DNA of 64,000 nt. Origin: Harmothoe impar (lineage: Eukaryota > Annelida > Polychaeta > Phyllodocida > Polynoidae). The notes under the pieces are model-generated. The model had not been told where the DNA came from. It worked only from the letters and a program-made list of their open reading frames with translations, and did no database searches. The stretch is taken from NCBI GenBank assembly GCA_947462335.1, contig OX381721.1:12227910-12291909 (forward strand). The letters run 5' to 3'. Shown here one piece after another: positions 14,398-26,032 of this stretch (positions within the stretch are counted from its first letter, which is position 1; each line of letters opens with the position of its first letter). Position numbers and translations under genes: made by a program.

Positions 14398-16439
14398 AAC
14401 GTTTTAGGATTGTTAAATGCGCAAGGAATTCTTCTGCGCAAGTGGCATTAAATAATTACCACATCAGGATCCCAACCCTTATTGCATGAGCTAGATTGTG
14501 AAATAAATGTTTAAAAGTCGTTGTCAAGAGGTGGGAGGCAGCTTTCAGCTCATCAGCAAGATTTATCTGTCTTCTACTTGGTTGAATACGTGCAGTAAAG
14601 AACCCTGGCTTGATCGCCTGTCATGCCATGATACAGAAGCAATCAGTTAAATGGATAGCAAGGATTGCAGTAAATTCCTTGACATTGAAAAGAATTGCAG
14701 AATGTCTAATGCACCTGAAATCATTAAATGATTTAGTTAAGGCTTAGACCATTCAACCATGTCATTTAATTGGATCTCCTGGAATGTGGAGTCAAATTAC
14801 ATGATAAGGTATCTGGTTCTGATGTACAATGCAAGTTGACAAAGTCAACTGTCTTCTGTATTGCCTAATATATGATTGGGATACCATACAGGTCTGATTG
14901 AAGGTAATAGTGAAGACCTATTTGCCCTAGAGTAAACAGAGAAAATTCACTTTTCAATGTAGTTTATGTCTGACTGTGGCACTTCCCTTTGCATTGGCGC
15001 AGTATAGTATCATAGACCGTGCAGTATGTATTATTCATTACCATCTGTCCCTCATTGCAATTGCCAACAGGTAGACCCCCTTCCCAGATATCACGCCAAG
15101 GAAATGCCTTCAGCTAGGACCTCGTGAGGGCAGGAAACTCACTACTGAATAAACTTATGGGGTAGGGGCTTTCAGGCTGAACTAGATATGGGTGAAGAAA
15201 ACCATGCAAGGGAAATGGAACACAATTTAAGGGGAACCATATCTAACCAACCAGCTGCTTTTACCTGTGTCATTCACATATTTCTATACAGCTAAAGCAG
15301 CCTTCTACTATACTACCACTTACTGCAACTATCAGTCAGTCTGGGAACTGTAGCCAGCCTTTAGTATAGCGGCGTGTAAGGAAGGAATTACTTGCACCCT
15401 TTATTCCTCTTTATGGGTACTGTGCATTAATACTTCATACAGTATAACATAAAGAGGCTCGGGATGGGATGTAAACATGGCCTGTCCTGATAATAAAGGA
15501 GGGTCCTAAATAATAATGATCCCCATTGGTGTTCACTAAGATCAATGGTAATAGAGCTTATCAAAGGATACATGACACATGGTATTGCTGTAAATGCACT
15601 AGGTCACGTGCACATTAACCACAGTATCCTTTCCCAAAGGACAATTTCAAATCCCACACCCCTCCCTCGTGACAGCCACGCCCCCTCCCCTCCAGCCCTA
15701 TAGACTCCTGTTATCATAGTTGTTCATCATCTGTAACTTCTCCAATACGAATTCATTTTCTTGTTGGGATTGTGATCTTGCGTTCCAACATTCACCTTTT
15801 CCTTTCACCTCTTCATCTTCATTATTTAACACCCATCGGGAACCCTTCTTCCCGCCCTCCTCTTCTCTCTTAGCACTGACACATTCTCCTTACATTATTG
15901 CCTCTCTTTGATTGTGTTCCTTAATTATCTCTGTCTGTCTCTATCTCTCACTCAACACCTGTCAGGTGTGCCGGGTACTATACATGAGTCTGCGTGGGGT
16001 GACAGAGGCAGTGTCTAAGTGAGACATGACAGGAGTTGTGTGCAGGGTCTAGAGAGGCATGCATCTGAGCTGATCCATCATCTCATGCCTTCCACATGTC
16101 TATAGACCTGCTAGAGCTCGGCAACTCTCGCAGGCTAAACACAGGAGGGATAGCTCTGCCTGTCCTGTGTCTGCACCCAGTAATACCTCTCACCTTTACA
16201 CTCATGTATGGGGCTTAGCTGCATCAATAGCTTAACAACCCTGACTCTGAGTCAATCTTGGATAGTACATCTTCTCATATCCAGAATTCATTAGTGCTCC
16301 ATCGAAAATAGCTGCATGACCCGAGCACTTTTATGTTTTGAAAAATAAATATAGGAAATCTTTGGTCAAAAAGGATATCCGTATTATTTGAAAGTCTCTA
16401 ACTGTCCTGAGTGGCCAAAGTAATGGCCAACTAGACTTC

Positions 16440-16700
16440 AGAGCAGGCTGTGTCTCGCGAGCTCTGGCCAATGTGAACGTCTTTGACCAGGTGCCAGCTT
16501 TGACCGGGTGCCAGCTTTGACCGGCCACCATAGAAAATGGCGGTGGTTATATCTTCATATATATCTTCACCTGCCCTAAATAAACCTTTTTCTGTCAGGA
16601 GGTCAAAGCTGGCACCCGGTCAAAGACATCACCGCTCAAAGCTGGCACCCGGTCAAAGATGTTCACATTGATATTCTGAGAGATGCACCAATCTGTGAGA
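16440..16700. mobile_element. Foldback element with internal GGTGCCAGCTTTGACC repeats
   Basis: The left arm (about 16465-16525) and right arm (about 16600-16672) are inverted copies sharing AATGTGAAC, then CTTTGACC and a repeated GGTGCCAGCTTTGACC unit. The unit occurs twice in each arm. The spacer is about 75 bp. No terminal duplication was identified. Confidence 0.65.
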
Positions 16701-17069
16701 TAGACTCCAAAAATAAATTTATAATATATTTAAATAAAAATTAAAATCTGACTGACCTACACTAATTTTTGGACCAGGTTGCATGAAACACACTTTTATC
16801 TATCTAGTACTCGGCACTAGAGGTCTTCAGTCATTTTCTGGCTACCGGCATGCCTGCATGTTTGTCTATAGTTGCCAGCCCATGTGCATGCTATCGTGCG
16901 AGCCTACATATCAGCGTGATATGTCAGTATGTCTGCCTGCCTCGATTCATCCATCAGAAAGTCAGTTTGCCTCATCACACATTGTCCCTTGTCCCACTCC
17001 TTCTACCCCTATCACCTCTGACTGCAGTCTAGTGTCATCTAAATATTTCAAAGAATGTCAGTTTAAGCC

Positions 17070-18354
17070 TTTTGACAGCTACCTGACCGGTAGATCTCAG
17101 ACCACTAAAATAGGTGCTTTACGTTCTAAGGTTGAACCCATCACCTGTGGAGTACCGCAGGGCTCGGTGCTCGGGCCGCTGCTCTTTATTGTCTATATAA
17201 ATAAGATTGTAAGTGTACTTCGGCACTCGTCATATTTTATGTACGCTGATGACCTGGCTATTGCAGTCAGTCATACAGATCCATATATGGTCGAGACGCT
17301 GTTACAACTAGACCTAGATGCCATTGATAAATGGTGTAATGAATTTATATTAACAGTGAACTCTGACAAAACACATGTCCTCTGGTGTAAGTCAGACCAA
17401 GATCGCCGAGACCTATCTGTGCATCGACTGCGGCTCAAGGGACAGGTGTTGCATGTCGTGTCTAGTTTTAACTACCTGGGTGTTCTCATTGATCAACATT
17501 TGAGCTTTGAGGCTCATGGCGCTAGGGTGACCAACTCTGGTAATGTGAAACTCAAACACCTCCGTAAGTTGAAGAAACACATGGACAAAGAGCTTTCACT
17601 GTTAATGTACAAACAGATGGTCCTCCCGTCCCTGGAGTACTGTGACTTTATTATTGAGTCCGGTGGTGCTGGGTTGGTAGAAGGGCTGCAAACTATCCAA
17701 AATCACTGCCTCAGGTGTTGTCTTAATATCCATGATCCGAGACTGATCACCAGGGTAAATCTACATATTGAATGTAAATGCAAATGGTTGAGATGTAGAA
17801 GACGAGAAAATCTGCTGGGACTTATGTATAAGCACAGCCGTGATCCTGACAATGTGATAGTCCCTACACGCACACTACGTAGTAATATTATGATCAAGCT
17901 AAAGCTACAGCGCCCTAGTGGCCAACTGTATCGGGACAGTCCTCTATATAGAGGCTCATTTGAATGGGACAAACTGACGCCTGCTAAGCAGGAAATTGTG
18001 AGTTACAAATTATTCATGAATGACATAAAAAGTAAGATAGTGTAAGACTGTAAATGACTGACTTCTTGGTCTATCCACGCTATGTCTCGACGGGCATCTT
18101 GTGTACTATATTGTGACTGGTGCTTGATGCACTACACTTACCTGTCCTGAATACCGTCAATAGTCTCTCTTTTCGCTGCCCAATATGTATGTACATGTAT
18201 TACTATTCCTGTTGTTTTTGCTGTGTAAGGAAATGCGATTTTTCTTATCTAATGTGACATTGTTCATCTGTGCATATCATACATGATTGGCTCTGTTTGA
18301 AAGACTTACTATGAGAAACTTGGTCAATAAAAACCTTTTCAACTCAACTCAACT
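17070..18354 (+). mobile_element. 5'-truncated CR1/Jockey-type non-LTR retrotransposon
   Basis: Insertion limits come from comparison with the empty site in copy III near 28035-28050: sequence similar to copy III stops at about 17070 and resumes at TTGAGCAG (about 18355). The 3' end carries AATAAA at 18326-18331 and then a short tandem tail of AACTC units, a typical kind of LINE terminus in place of poly(A). Truncation lies inside the reverse transcriptase domain. I could not identify a target duplication. Confidence 0.85.
17071..18045 (+). pseudogene. Reverse transcriptase, C-terminal fragment (non-LTR retrotransposon)
   Basis: The open frame extends upstream to 16783, but those 96 codons lie in duplicated host sequence also seen at 27820-28015, so the upstream methionine is fortuitous. 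LINE coding begins at FDSYLTGR. Visible motifs: GVPQGSVLGPLLF (motif B region), YADDLAIA (catalytic YADD), then NSDKTHVL and FNYLGVLID (thumb). A C-terminal connection-like region ends with SPLYRGSFEWDKL. Endonuclease, fingers and ORF1 are missing, so it cannot be autonomous. There is no internal stop or frameshift over about 325 codons, which suggests a fairly young insertion. Family placement in the CR1/Jockey group is by general appearance. Confidence 0.9.
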
Positions 18355-20463
18355 CTTGAGCAGATTATATTCCTTTATAGAGGCTGGGCCAAACATTGTT
18401 TTCTTATTGTAGCCAGTTCACCTTTTTACATAAATATTGCATATTACATTATGTACTTAATGTATCAAATTAGGAAGCTAGGTTAGCATTGCTACTTATT
18501 AAGATTAGTGGCTCTATGTGGTTTGTCTACATCAAACAGACATAACCTTTGGCCTTCTTCTTTATTTTCGTCTTCTCTTAGGCTATAATGTGTTAGCTGA
18601 ATAAGTAGACAGCACAATGTCATAGCGATACACATACCTAATACAAAAATGGTCTTATTCTTGCCCCAAAGATGCAAAAAACACAGAAAATATTATCAGG
18701 CTTGAATTCAGCAATGGCAAAATAATGGTTACTATGATTATACAACTTGAATGTTATTAGAAGCAATACATAAAAGGGTCACACTCCTCAATTAGAGCTG
18801 ATAGGTTCCTTATTCTTTTTGCTGAGTGACTAATAACTGTATTTACTATGAGCTGTGAGGATTGATGACGATGAGCCTATATGTAGGTCCTAAGGGGCTA
18901 ACAGGGGATGAAGATAAGACCAGGGTGTCTCATTAGTCTAGACCCTGCTCAGTGGTGGCTCTATCCCTCCAGAGGGCATGCACTCAGTATATACCTAGAC
19001 AAGGGGAGAGCTGGTGGCTAGAGCAGGGACGGCAGGATCGAAAGCACTCTCCAAGTCCAAGTGTTGCTTAGGGTTGATTCTAACTGAGCTGATTTTGGCA
19101 TATCAAATGTGTCATACAAATAGAATATTGTAATCATATTTTATTATCTTTGTTATTTTATCATCTTGGTGAATTACAAAGAAATCAAAATCCACAAATT
19201 TATGTCCTCTGTGAAAATTAACACAGTATTGAATTAAAGTGCCAAACTTCAGAAAACCATGAATACATGCGAACAAATTTCAAAGGTTACAAAGATTGAC
19301 AGTTGGTAGCCTCTGCGAGCTGATTTGGCTGGCCCTCCTGGTACCATTGGTATCATTCACATAATCCTGTTGGGCCCTGCTTACCTGAACTTTGATTTCT
19401 GTAGTTTGTAAAACTCACCTGTAAAGACAAGGAACATAGTGGTTACAACGTGCTAAGGTATCTTTAGTTCAGTAGAGGTAGCCATCTTTGGAATCTTGGT
19501 AACTGAATCAAACACTTGGAACCTAGCTGTGAAACAACTATCCTAGCTTATGTATATTACTTACTTAAAACACATGTAGTGTCAGGCCTGCGTCTATCAT
19601 TTTGCAATAGTTCAGATCACATACTCTAAAGTGGCCATGACTTCTGGTAATGGCATACCCCTTCTCCTCATGCTCTCCTCACCAGAGAGATCTAGCTGAT
19701 GAGTGGGAATTGCCTGGCCAGTGATGACCAGTAATGGTACTGTGGGTCGGGAGGCTGGGATGCACAGGGGAGTCTGGGTGTTCGGACACTATTGTGTCAG
19801 ATCACAACCATTGGGCATTCTTATTGTTGAATAAACATTCTCTATTTTATTGTTAGATTGCAGACAGGTATGGTATTTTAAGAGCTGAGTTAGTGAAGCT
19901 GTTGCTAGCCAGGCTTCTTCAGTGATGTGTGGCTGTGAGTAGTATATGACATGTGGGTAGGGCATATAACACTGGTGGTACTGTAATGTGGTTAGAAGTA
20001 TATAGAACTGGGAGACTGCTTCAGACATAGCTCTCACAATGGTAGAAGAGAGAAGGATCGAGATGAATGGATATAAAAAGAGAGTGTGAAGAAGAGGAAA
20101 ATAAATTGAGAAGGAGAGGGAAATACTTTCACAATAGACTCCTATATATATACTTAATATGTGATTTGGTGCTATTTCATTAATATAGTATGCATACAAG
20201 CGTCCTTTGCCCGCTCTCCAGTGACGTTCCTCTCCTTTGTGTATGCAATATCCTAACTATGGGTTATTGCTCTAGGAATACCCTGCAGATGCAGGACGCC
20301 TCTGAAATAAATGGAACACAATTCTTGTTGTCCCCGCTACCCACCTATAGATAAGCCCCCTCTTCTGGTGATGTCTGATAAAGCCCCCCCCCCCCCCCAA
20401 CTCATCCTACCAGCCTAACCACTGGTATCTAAACCACCTTTATGCAACACAAACTACATAGAC
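18355..20463. other. Copy II non-coding interval
   Basis: The best-conserved island is 18840-18960, about 90 percent identical by eye to 28255-28375. It contains CTAAGGGGCTAACA and GATGAAGATAAGACCAGGGT. A weaker island at 19375-19430 matches 28675-28730. No gene seen. The 136-codon minus ORF at 19789-20199 is not recognised and has no counterpart in copy III. Confidence 0.55.
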
Positions 20464-20815
20464 AAAGGTCCACGAGTTTTAGTCTGTTGACTAGGTTATT
20501 TCACGCGTTGGCCCCTGGGCCGTATTTCACGAGGCCGTAGGCCAAGTGAAATGCGGCCCAGGGGCCAACAAGTGAAATAACCTAGTCAACAGTCTAAAAC
20601 GAGTGTTCCTTTGTGTTTATTTTTTATCTTTTTCGATTCAAAATACCAAAATTATGGTAGGGGGGAGCCTAAAAAGGCTAAATTGGCTTCTTTCTACGCC
20701 GTTCAAATGTAAACAAACCGCCGTTTTGATGACGTCACAGGGCCGTGAAATACGGCCATGGGTTATTTCACAGGGGGTGTGCAATACGGCGTTCTTTGGT
20801 TAAGTCAATGGGACT
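20464..20815. mobile_element. Palindromic foldback MITE
   Basis: An almost perfect hairpin: the arm at about 20464-20528 (GACTAGGTTATTTCAC, then TTGGCCCCTGGGCCG) is repeated in reverse at about 20545-20615, with a loop under 20 bp. Sequence to about 20815 repeats the same words (GTGAAATACGGCC and GGTTATTTCAC), so the full element is probably about 350 bp. Copy III has no equivalent. Confidence 0.7.
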
Positions 20816-22315
20816 GCTGTATTTCATAAAAAATAAAGACAGTTATTCTGTTCTGGAGGTGTGTGATTATTTGCAATATTATTGTGACTTATAATTTTGA
20901 AAAATACGACATTGCTAATGAGCCTGTAGGCCTTTAGTAGAATAACAGTTTCAAGTTCATTAGGTTGTAAGTGTCACTACTAAAAATCGGGTTTTACCTT
21001 CTCATGAGATGTTACAAGTGGCGCTCTTTATCATGGGGAAGAAAGATATCATGACATCAATGTAATCTACATGTTACTTTACAATAACAGCATAGATTTG
21101 TTCAAAGAAAGTGACTATAATTTAGTATAATTATGTCGCTGAATGAAATGTTATTGTCTTTCGAAAACAAAAATTTGTGATATCTAGAACATTGTGTCTT
21201 ACCAAAAGGTCTTTTTTCCTAGTATTAAGAACAATAGAAAATTACAACAGAGGTAGCTATCCGTTTAATTCTTCCTTCCTTCTCCCTCTTTGCTCACAGT
21301 TCCACCATACCTCATCTATCTGATTTCACTTTGCATACTCCATAGGCCAGTCCAATGAGTGTGGTAGCATTCTTGTACAGGATTTATAATGCACCATAGA
21401 ATAATCCCTCAATGTGAAATGAGATAAAACAGGTCATGCAAAACCGATCCTGGATGACGGAGAAGAGATATATCTGCTCAAGTAGCAGACAGGATATTCT
21501 TCTTACAAATACCTCAGCAAGGAGGAGTCATACATTATAGCTTGCATCCAGGCCCAAGATGGCGGTCTTACTACAGTTGTAAATGGGACACTTGGGTGAT
21601 GGGCCTGCAGTAGTGTGAAGACACTTCTACATAATAGGCTAGTGAGCATCCCTCCAGGCTGTAAAAGGACATGGTATATTGTGAACACATACATACACAC
21701 ACACACCCATACATACCTGCACAGGGTTATGAGTTAGCCTAGGGCTGCCCATGGGGTTATCCGTATTCCACTTCTATAGAGCCCCTTCATATGTCAAGGC
21801 CTTTCCAGGCATATTGAATGATGAAGGGGATGGGGGTTGGAGGGAGAGAGGGATCGGTCAACAATATGGTAATGGAGCCCTAAGGAGCCCAACCTCATTG
21901 CTGCTGTAAAGACATTGTGCACTACATACAGAAGGTCAAAGGCACCCGTTCTGGACACTCCTGTCACTTTCCCACTAGTCCTCCCAGCACCTAACTACAA
22001 CTCCCCTGCTCTTTAATACTAGACAGCCCGAGTATCTATCTCTCATCTAATAAATGCAGGAGATTACAGGCACACATCGTCATACATTACAGCACTGCCC
22101 TGGGGTGGACAGTGCCCAGGGCAGCCGGGCCCTCTGTCACCAAACCTGCCAAGGGCTGCCTTTGATTTGTTCCCCTTCATCTAACTGATACCCGACAACC
22201 CCCATATGCCCTAGGAACAGTCCCAGAGACCCCCCCCCCCCCTGCTGTTTGTGATAATATTATAGGGAACATGTGCTAGAGGATGTACAGAGGACCAGAC
22301 AACAGGGATTAAGGA
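20816..22315. other. Copy II non-coding interval
   Basis: Islands at 21720-21890 and 22080-22215 match copy III (29370-29550 and 30600-30770). The second also matches 4090-4265. No coding sequence supported. Confidence 0.55.
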
Positions 22316-22498
22316 TGGGGAGGGAGGGAGGGAGGGAGGGAGGGAGGGAGGGAGGCAGGGAGGGAGGCAGGGAGGGAGGGAGGAAGGGAGGGAGGGAGGG
22401 AGGGAGGGAGGGAGGGAGGGAGGGAGGGAGGGAGGGAGGGAGGGAGGGAGGGAGGGAGGGAGGGAGGCAGGGAGGGAGGGAGGGAGGCAGGGAGGGGG
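22316..22498. repeat. (GGGA)n microsatellite
   Basis: About 45 units with occasional GGCA interruptions. The Gly-Arg-Glu ORF through it is an artefact of the repeat. Confidence 0.97.
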
Positions 22499-25142
22499 AT
22501 TAGAACAATGAAAGTAACGAGGAGCTATACAAAGTTAAGGATTAAACTTTGAGAAAAAGGGCTTTGTGACTTAATGTCTGAAGGGACTTAGTAGATGGAC
22601 TAAGCTTAAGTTCAGAAAGCTACTGCAGTCAATTACAACGTATAATCCTAGGCAAAGCTAGGTTTCATAATTATATGATAATAAATGACATAATGTATCA
22701 CTGAATTTACTATTGGCCTGGAGTTATCATTAATAGTTCTTATACACTTATAGTGGGTCTTATCTATTTCCTTAATTGACATTTAAATTACATTTTGAAT
22801 TTGAAGATGCTTCCTATTAAAGGTTCTGCTTTCTATAAAGGTAATATCACTTTGCACTAGTAGCTGTGGTTGATTTAGGCACCCTCTGTCCTGGTACCAT
22901 TTCTAGCCATTCGTAATGTACACATTTCAAACCTTTCATGTGTATTTCCCTTTGTCTACAACCTCCATTCTTCAGGTGTTTTTCAGCTGTACATCAATTG
23001 GCTCCCTTTCAAGCCCAGCCACCCATTACTGACCCTTAAATCTTCATGACAGCCACCTGAGGTTCCCAACTTCTTCTCCCCACCTATTTAACAGGCATAC
23101 TGCTGTGTTTAGCTCCCACTAAGAGAACAGTCACTCCACTCTAAAATGCTGCAGTGTGCCTTCAAGTGTCCCATTTAAGGCAAGTTGTGCTGTTAACTCT
23201 AAAAGTTTGACCATCTTCTGTACAATTAGAGTCAAACATTTAGCCCTTAAGCAGCCTAATCAATCCCCAGGATGGCACTCTCCTTTGGCTGGGTCATCTT
23301 TAGTTGCAGGTTGTAACTCTCAGTAGGGTGCTGGAGGCTGTCTGAGGGTGCCTCTTTCCTACACATCTTGTATAATCCTAACATAACTTCAGTGGTTTTT
23401 CTAGGCCAAGGTGAAATAAACAGCTGGATAAATATGGATATATCTGGCCCAATCCAAGGATGGTATGAATGAAATAAATAGGTCCTACCGGCACAGACTA
23501 CCTCACTCAAAACGCAACACGTGTAGAAATGATCAATAAAATGGAAATTCTAAAAATATAGCAAGGTGGACAGTTATGAGAAGCCCAGCGGACGGAGAAT
23601 CAAAGTAACCTCATATATCCTAGCAGCTTTACACTACTACCCCTGTCTCTATTAATTTTCTTCATCTCAAGCCCCCCCCCCCCCCCCAACAAATCTCTGT
23701 ACACCTTTTTATGTGCATACTTACTATTCATCCCTTATGGCAGAGTAACGCTATATATACCATGGTCACAAGCAATTCAAAACAGAAATAGTACTTTACG
23801 ACTACTCCATCTGTTTCACCCTTCCCATCTCTTTCTCTTTTCTCCTTCTTATCTCTCAATCCTCGACACTCCCCTCTTCCGTATTCGTTTCACCTACAAT
23901 TGTCCCAGCCCCTACCTCAATTCCAGTGGCTGACACCTCTCCTGTGAGTTTCAGACATGGATTAGATCCTGCGGGAGGAAATTAAGTCAGGACGGTGGGG
24001 ATTAAGGGCAGACTGAACTCCCCCCTCTCTCCTTACCGCCACACCACCCTCAAGTACGTGGGATTAGGAAAAGCCAAAGGAAGGGGCCCCACTCCTCACT
24101 CTGCCTCTCTGCAACCATCCCTCTCTAGATGTTTAGAACTCCTCACTGGGGAGGGCCAGAGGGTGAGAGGGTACTAGATTGAACGGTTAGAGGCAGTAAA
24201 AACAAGGACAGCTTAAGGAGGGATGGAGGGTATTACATGTGTGTGTTGGGGAGGGGGGTTCAGCTAGCACAAGCAGGTGTTGTGGGATTGGCATAGCTTG
24301 GTGACCTAAAAAGAATGAAGGAGTGATTGATTGGGAACACTGCAGTTAATTATGTGTGTGTAGGCGAGTGGAAGCAGTCATTCGGGTAGTGGCCGGCCAA
24401 TACTGCGAAAACCCTTCGATATAAATGGACTACTACTTCAAATGTATGTTATCTACCACAAGATCCACTTAATCCATAACTATCACAAGCACAATAATCT
24501 ACACATTGTGCCATGTGCCATGTGGGATGATTCATATTGTGATACAGTGAGTTGTAATGCAAAAACAGATAGTTATTCATGACACAATTAATGAATAGCC
24601 AATGCTCAGCATGAAACCATCTGTGCATATCTTATAAGAATAGAAAATATAATATGAAGTCAGGTCTCATCTATCCCCTTGTCAAGTCTTTCATGTGTGA
24701 ATAATATCTGAGTATAAATTAGAAGTTTCTTCCAAGCCCATGGCAGGTTATCTCTATGTGAGCATGGGAGGCAGTAGTGAGAGGGGGCTTACATCTATCA
24801 ACTGGAAATAGGTTTCTGGGTAGTATGCCACTTTGACATGAACCCAATCCATGACTGCATTGGGTGAATCCTGCCCTGAGGGGACCATAAGAGGGTAGTA
24901 GGATAGGAATTGGGCAACCACAGGGGGAATGCGGAGGTGCGTTATAAAAGCAGGGTACACAGAGAGGGTGGTTATGCCAAGTCCAGGGTCCTGTTGAGCC
25001 TGTATCATGGAGGGAATACAGAGTGTCTATGGGCCTGCTAAGCAGCTCACCATACCCAAGGCCTACCCCCTAGCAATAATGTTAAGAAGTGAAAAAGGTT
25101 GTTTTTGATCCACCATTTTCTCCCCTTCACATGTTGAAGAAT

Positions 25143-25385
25143 TCATCCTGACTCTGAGTTGTAGTGTGAGAGTAAGAGGGGCCCTGCTTATTGGTTAGCC
25201 CATTACTGTCACCTTACTCAGAAGTGCAATCCATCTTGGACTCTTCTCATTACCGCATAGTTAACCCATGATTCCTGCTGCCCCTTCTCCACTCACACTC
25301 ATTACCACACAGTTAACCCCAAGGTCTTATTGCCATCTCCCCACTGGGACTCCCACCCGTTAAGGTCTAACCTAGTACCCACCGG
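25143..25385. repeat. Best-conserved duplicated island, copy II
   Basis: Bases 25143-25244 are identical by eye to 46482-46583 (102 bp). Similarity stays near 95 percent to about 25385, well above most other islands. It contains a ~55-bp direct repeat marked by CATTACC..AGTTAACCC. On the minus strand GTAAGG, a CTAAC branch-like word and a pyrimidine tract ending CAG delimit a possible 64-nt intron. No frame is maintained, so I treat it as conserved non-coding DNA. Confidence 0.6.
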
Positions 25386-25782
25386 AAATGGCCTGTCTAC
25401 CCACACAGCAGATAAATTCACTCTCTTCTAACAACAAATGTAGAGACACACATATCCTTGAAATCTTCTGGAAAGTGGATAGATCTGAACGTTGTGGAGG
25501 TCATTATTATTTTGTGTAGCACACATTTCTCACTGCATTGCTTCATGAAGGGTTAGAAGGCATTTCATTTAGTAAAGCGTCTGGCCACCATCAAACAAGA
25601 GCCAGACTCTATAGGGCCTTAGCAAGATGATCAGCGGATAGAGCCATTCCCACTGGTACTAGGTCTATTCCCAGTACTCACAGCAACCAGCTTAGCCAAA
25701 TCTCGTGGCCGAGATTAGGGTACAAGCAGGGTGCAGGTATTGTGAATAGGTTGTACCTGGACACTCCTAATGTCACCTGTGT

Positions 25783-25852
25783 CCAGTATAGTGTAGTGGT
25801 TAGCACTGTGGACTCATGATGCAGAGTACCTGAGTTCAAATCTCTTCCAGGC
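25783..25852 (+). repeat. tRNA-derived segment (degenerate, Met-like)
   Basis: An A-box-like TAGTGTAGTGGTTAGCAC is followed by an anticodon-loop-like ACTCATGAT and a B-box-like GAGTTCAAATCT. Spacing suits an RNA polymerase III promoter. The acceptor and anticodon stems do not pair well, so it is not a functional tRNA gene. It sits at the inner end of the repeated arm rather than at the 5' end, unlike ordinary tRNA SINEs. Confidence 0.55.
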
Positions 25853-25962
25853 AATGCCTGGTAATCAAATTCATAAGTAAAGCAATTTTGGAAACAGAAT
25901 ACATTATTCACAATACTAAAGAAAATTTAGAAATATGTATTTAAAGGACATATTGTTATTTG

Positions 25963-26032
25963 GCCTGGTAGGGATTTGAACTTGGGCTCCCAGCATTATG
26001 AGTCTACAGTGCTAACCACTACACTATACTGG
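25963..26032 (-). repeat. tRNA-derived segment, inverted partner
   Basis: On the minus strand it reads TAGTGTAGTGGTTAGCAC, then ACTCATAAT (Met-type loop with CAT) and AAGTTCAAATCC. It is slightly closer to a tRNA-Met pattern than its partner at 25783-25852. Acceptor pairing is again poor. Confidence 0.55.

Noticed and set aside
16783..17070. N-terminal 96 codons of the 420-codon LINE ORF
   Set aside because: This sequence is the duplicated host island also found at 27820-28015, so it is not part of the retrotransposon protein.
22273..22503. 76-codon Gly-Arg-Glu repeat ORF
   Set aside because: Entirely the translation of a (GGGA)n microsatellite.
23940..24020. Island with a pyrimidine tract ending CAG before GATCTA on the minus strand in three copies
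   Set aside because: Acceptor-like, but reading frames after it differ or stop and donor positions are not consistent. Kept as a conserved non-coding island.
24754..25008. Minus-strand ORF sharing VPSGQD..NAV.DWVHVKVAY with 45724-45969, ending at a GTRAG donor-like site
   Set aside because: Looked like a duplicated exon, but differences between the copies are mostly amino-acid changing rather than silent, so there is no sign of coding constraint.
25783..25852. Functional tRNA-Met gene
   Set aside because: Box A and B-like words are present but the acceptor and anticodon stems do not pair.
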